Assembly: GCA_021785115.1 (NCBI GenBank)
Contig: JAJYGO010000128.1
Location: 1 to 8,602, forward strand
Reading direction: 5' to 3'
Origin: Chloroflexota bacterium
GTDB lineage: Bacteria; Chloroflexota; Limnocylindria; Limnocylindrales; CSP1-4
Length of the DNA stretch: 8,602 bases
Position numbers and translations under genes: made by a program. Of the stretch, positions 6,534-8,602 are shown one piece after another. Every line of letters starts with the position of its first letter. The stretch's first letter is position 1. The notes under the pieces are model-generated. The model ran no database searches and was not told the origin of the DNA. It saw only the letters and a list, made by a program, of their open reading frames with translations.

Positions 6534-8357
6534 GTGGCCCCGCTGCGGGTGCTGACGGTCGCGCGCTGGTACCCGTCACATGACGCGCGATTCCGGGGCG
6601 TGTTCGTGGCCGACCTAGTCCGGGCGCTCGGCGGGCTGGGTGTCGACAGCGTCGTGGCGTCGTGGGAGGCCGCCGTGGTGCACGCGGGTCGGCTGGCGGC
6701 GGGCAACGTCGAGCGCGCCGTCGCGGCGTGGACCGCGGCCGTGGAGCGCGGAGCGGTGCTCAGCACGCCGGTCGATTGGGGCGCTGGCGTCCCCGTCGCC
6801 CGGCTGCCGGTGGTCGACGACGCGGCGAGCGACGGATGGCGCGACGTCGTGGCGGCGCACGCGGCCCTCCTCGAGCCGCTGGTCCTGGGGATGGCGCGAG
6901 GCCCGCGCTTCGACCTCGTGCACGCGCATACCGGCGCCCCGGACGGTCTCGTCGCCGCGGCGGTCGCGGACCGGCTCGGCGTCCCGCTGGTCGTGACGGA
7001 GCACGCCTCGAACGCCGGGCGCTGCAGCGCCGAGGATCCCAGCCTCGCCGCTGCGTACCGGACACTGCTCGATGACCCCCGCCGCCTCGTCTCGATCAGC
7101 CCGGCCAGCCGGGCTCGACTGGCCGCAGCCCTGGCCGTGGACGAAGCCCGGATCGGGCTCATCGGCAACGTCGTGGACACGACGGCGTTCCCGGTGTCGC
7201 CCGCGGCGGACCGCGATCCCAAGGACCTGCTCTGGGTGGGGGAGCGCAGCACGAAGAAGGGCGCCGATGTCCTGCTGCGCGCCTTCGCCATGCTGGCCCA
7301 GGACGATCCCGCCCTGCGCCTTCGCCTGATCGGCCGGTCGCCGACCCCGCAGGTGGAGGGCGAATGGATGGCCCTCGCGGCCGAGCTCGGCATCGCGGCG
7401 CGCGTGGCGTTCGAGGGGCCGGCGGACCGAGCGGGGGTTGCCCTGGCGATGGCGCGTGCCGCCGCTTTCGTGCATCCGAGCCCGGCCGAGACCTTCGGGA
7501 TCGTCGCCGCCGAGGCGGTCGCGTCAGGGCTGCCCGTTGCGGCGACCCCGTCGGGTGGCGTCGAGGACATCGTCGGGCAGGACGGCGCGCTGGGGACGAT
7601 CGCGATAGGCCACGAGCCGGCGGCGCTCGCGGCGGCGGTGGCCGACGTGCTCGCCCGGCGTTCGTCCTTTGACTCGCGGGCGATGCACGAGTCCATCGCG
7701 GCCCGCTTTGGCGCGCCCGTCGTCGCCGGCGCCTATGAGCGCCTGTACCGGGAGCTGCTCGCCGCTGCCCCGGCTCCGGCGAGCCCGGCGTCGCCAGAAC
7801 CCGCATCACCGGACCTCGCGACGCCGAACCCGATGTCGCCGCACGGGGACGCGGCCCTGGTCGTGGGCCTCCAGCGGACGCTCCTCGATCGGCGGCTGGC
7901 GTCCTTCCCGTGGCCGGGCCGCGCGGGGATCACGATCGTCACCGTGGCGGGCAAGGACCGCGCCTCCTCGCAAGGCTGGGCGGACGCCCTCGTGGAGGTC
8001 GACCCTGACGCGTGGTACCGCAGCGAGATGGCCCGCCTGTCTGGCCCCACACTGTCGGGCATCCCGGGCGGCGTGGCCCGCGGGCTGCGGTTCCTGCTCC
8101 GCCCGCGCGCCGGGCTGGCGCGCCGCCGCCTCCTCGCCCAGCGCGAGGAGCGCCGAATCGCCGAGTCGCAGCGGCTGGTGCTCGAGGCGTGGCGCCAGCG
8201 GGTTGCCGCGGGAGATCAGCCGTGGCTCGTGGCACTCGACCCCGTGGACGTGGTCGCGGCACGCACGGCAATCGATGCGGGCGCGCGGCTGGCGCCGGGC
8301 GGGATGCGCTGGCTGGCGGACCGATTGGATGCAGCCGACGCCGCCAAGGCAGGCTAA
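6534..8357 (+). CDS. GT4-family glycosyltransferase fused to an unassigned C-terminal domain
   Basis: The GTG at 6534 follows the previous TAG by one base and has a GGGGG tract upstream; the product is 607 residues against roughly 350-420 for a usual GT4. Residues 1-410 are a full GT-B enzyme. VLTVARWYPSHDARFRGVFV (6-25, the W-Y-P...R-G-x-F pattern of TuaC-like GT4 enzymes) is followed by LVHAHTGAPDG (128-138), TEHASN (155-160), IGNVVDT (210-216), WVGERSTKKGADVLL (234-248) and HPSPAETFGIVAAEA (314-328). Both motif glutamates, Glu319 and Glu327, are present with exact E-x7-E spacing, unlike the upstream paralogues, so this is a separate GT4 lineage. A Pro/Ala/Ser linker (about 411-440) leads to a domain at 441-607 that I do not recognise. 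It contains ITIVTVAGKD (466-475), a basic stretch (516-541) and a W-L-V-A-L-D-P-V-D segment (564-572). Likely role: retaining sugar transfer in the same pathway. The fusion function is unknown. Confidence 0.92.
   Translation: MAPLRVLTVARWYPSHDARFRGVFVADLVRALGGLGVDSVVASWEAAVVHAGRLAAGNVERAVAAWTAAVERGAVLSTPVDWGAGVPVARLPVVDDAASDGWRDVVAAHAALLEPLVLGMARGPRFDLVHAHTGAPDGLVAAAVADRLGVPLVVTEHASNAGRCSAEDPSLAAAYRTLLDDPRRLVSISPASRARLAAALAVDEARIGLIGNVVDTTAFPVSPAADRDPKDLLWVGERSTKKGADVLLRAFAMLAQDDPALRLRLIGRSPTPQVEGEWMALAAELGIAARVAFEGPADRAGVALAMARAAAFVHPSPAETFGIVAAEAVASGLPVAATPSGGVEDIVGQDGALGTIAIGHEPAALAAAVADVLARRSSFDSRAMHESIAARFGAPVVAGAYERLYRELLAAAPAPASPASPEPASPDLATPNPMSPHGDAALVVGLQRTLLDRRLASFPWPGRAGITIVTVAGKDRASSQGWADALVEVDPDAWYRSEMARLSGPTLSGIPGGVARGLRFLLRPRAGLARRRLLAQREERRIAESQRLVLEAWRQRVAAGDQPWLVALDPVDVVAARTAIDAGARLAPGGMRWLADRLDAADAAKAG
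7764..7853 (+). repeat. Degenerate Pro/Ala/Ser repeat encoding an interdomain linker
   Basis: This stretch encodes residues 411-440 of the last glycosyltransferase. Prolines recur every two to five residues in a loose pattern (ASPAS, PEPASP, DLATP, NPMSP). It is probably a flexible linker between the catalytic GT-B unit and the extra C-terminal domain, and it marks the domain boundary. Confidence 0.6.
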
Positions 8358-8442
8358 GCGTGAAGCCAAGCACCGCGGGTTGGGTCGGAGGGCGATCCCG
8401 CTACCCGGGCGACAACGGTCTCTGGCTGGGCCGGTGAGAGGC
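8358..8442. terminator. Convergent gap with GC-rich hairpins, possible bidirectional terminator
   Basis: These 85 bp lie between two gene 3' ends. A 7-bp stem can form between GGTCTCT (8417-8423) and AGAGGCC (8437-8443), with one G-T pair and a 13-nt loop. A second possible stem pairs CGGGT with ACCCG around 8380-8410. Neither has a T-tract on either strand, so an intrinsic terminator is not proven, although high-GC bacteria often use stems without U-runs. No RNA gene or ORF was recognised here. Confidence 0.3.
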
Positions 8443-8602
8443 CTAGCGCCCCGCCTTCGCCCGGGCCGCTGCGGCAGCCTTTGCGGCAATGGCTTTGAGC
8501 TCCTCCTCGCGCTCCACCTTGGCGCGCGCGGAATGCTCCACGTGGACCCCCACCACCTCTGACGGTGTGCCCTCCATCACGACGCGGCCCTTCTCGAGGA
8601 GC
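8443..8602 (-). CDS. ABC transporter ATP-binding protein, C-terminal end (5' part outside window)
   Basis: Reading leftwards from the window edge, one frame is open for 52 codons to a TAG at 8445-8443. It begins LLEKGRVVMEGTPSEVV, which matches the end of an ABC ATPase domain: the strand after the H-loop helix, followed by the G-x-x-x-x-x-G-x-[PT]-x-E-V turn. The remaining residues, from about 18 to 52, are charged and then Ala/Lys-rich (ending AAARAKAGR), probably an exposed helical tail. Walker A, Walker B and signature motifs lie outside the window. Beside a run of glycosyltransferases the likely partner is a Wzm-type permease in a polysaccharide exporter (Wzt-like ATPase), but a different ABC system cannot be excluded from this fragment. 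It is too short to stand out by length; the call rests on the motif. Confidence 0.75.
   Translation of the reverse strand, partial: LLEKGRVVMEGTPSEVVGVHVEHSARAKVEREEELKAIAAKAAAAARAKAGR

Noticed and set aside
4730..7696. A 988-codon open frame on the - strand opposite three glycosyltransferases
   Set aside because: It is antisense to three genes with clear motifs, and its translation is Ser/Ala/Arg/Thr-rich low complexity without any motif. Long antisense frames are expected where third positions are almost always G or C.
1..8602. CRISPR array, tRNA or rRNA gene, insertion sequence or phage attachment site
   Set aside because: No regularly spaced repeats, cloverleaf-like segment, transposase motif or terminal inverted repeats were seen. 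The window is filled by coding sequence.

Overview
This is a GC-rich window (about 70% by eye) with GTG and TTG starts, G/C-ending codons and almost no intergenic DNA. It looks like a high-GC bacterium such as an Actinobacteriota or Chloroflexota member; the sequence alone does not settle which. Everything recognisable belongs to a surface-glycan (exopolysaccharide, capsule or O-antigen-like) biosynthesis locus.

Layout. (1) Positions 1-570, + strand: the C-terminal part of a family 4 (GT4, GT-B fold) glycosyltransferase cut by the window edge. (2) Positions 504-2341, - strand: a two-gene unit with a PIG-L/LmbE-type zinc deacetylase (TTG start at 2341) followed 2 nt later by a long left-handed beta-helix acyltransferase with an extra C-terminal domain. 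Its 3' end overlaps the 3' end of the first glycosyltransferase tail-to-tail by 67 bp. (3) Positions 2342-2517: a divergent intergenic region, probably holding the promoters. (4) Positions 2518-8357, + strand: four glycosyltransferases joined by 1-nt and 4-nt overlaps or a 1-nt gap, so very probably one translationally coupled operon. The first three are paralogues of each other and of the fragment at 1-570. The fourth is a more canonical GT4 enzyme carrying a C-terminal domain of unknown function behind a Pro/Ala/Ser linker. (5) Positions 8358-8442: a short convergent gap with GC-rich hairpins. (6) Positions 8443-8602, - strand: the C-terminal end of an ATP-binding-cassette ATPase, too short to be obvious, probably the Wzt-like subunit of a polysaccharide exporter.

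Working model (inference): the glycosyltransferases add sugars in sequence to a lipid-linked glycan at the cytoplasmic membrane. The deacetylase and acyltransferase modify a sugar, for example by removing an N-acetyl group and adding an acyl group to an amine or hydroxyl. An ABC transporter encoded next door may export the product.

Points most worth a second look: the tandem GT4 paralogues that share an L-N-x-x-L-[ST]-x-P-N-K-x-x-E signature in place of the usual E-x7-E motif, the unassigned C-terminal domains on the acyltransferase and on the last glycosyltransferase, and the inverted modification cassette sitting between the two closest glycosyltransferase paralogues.
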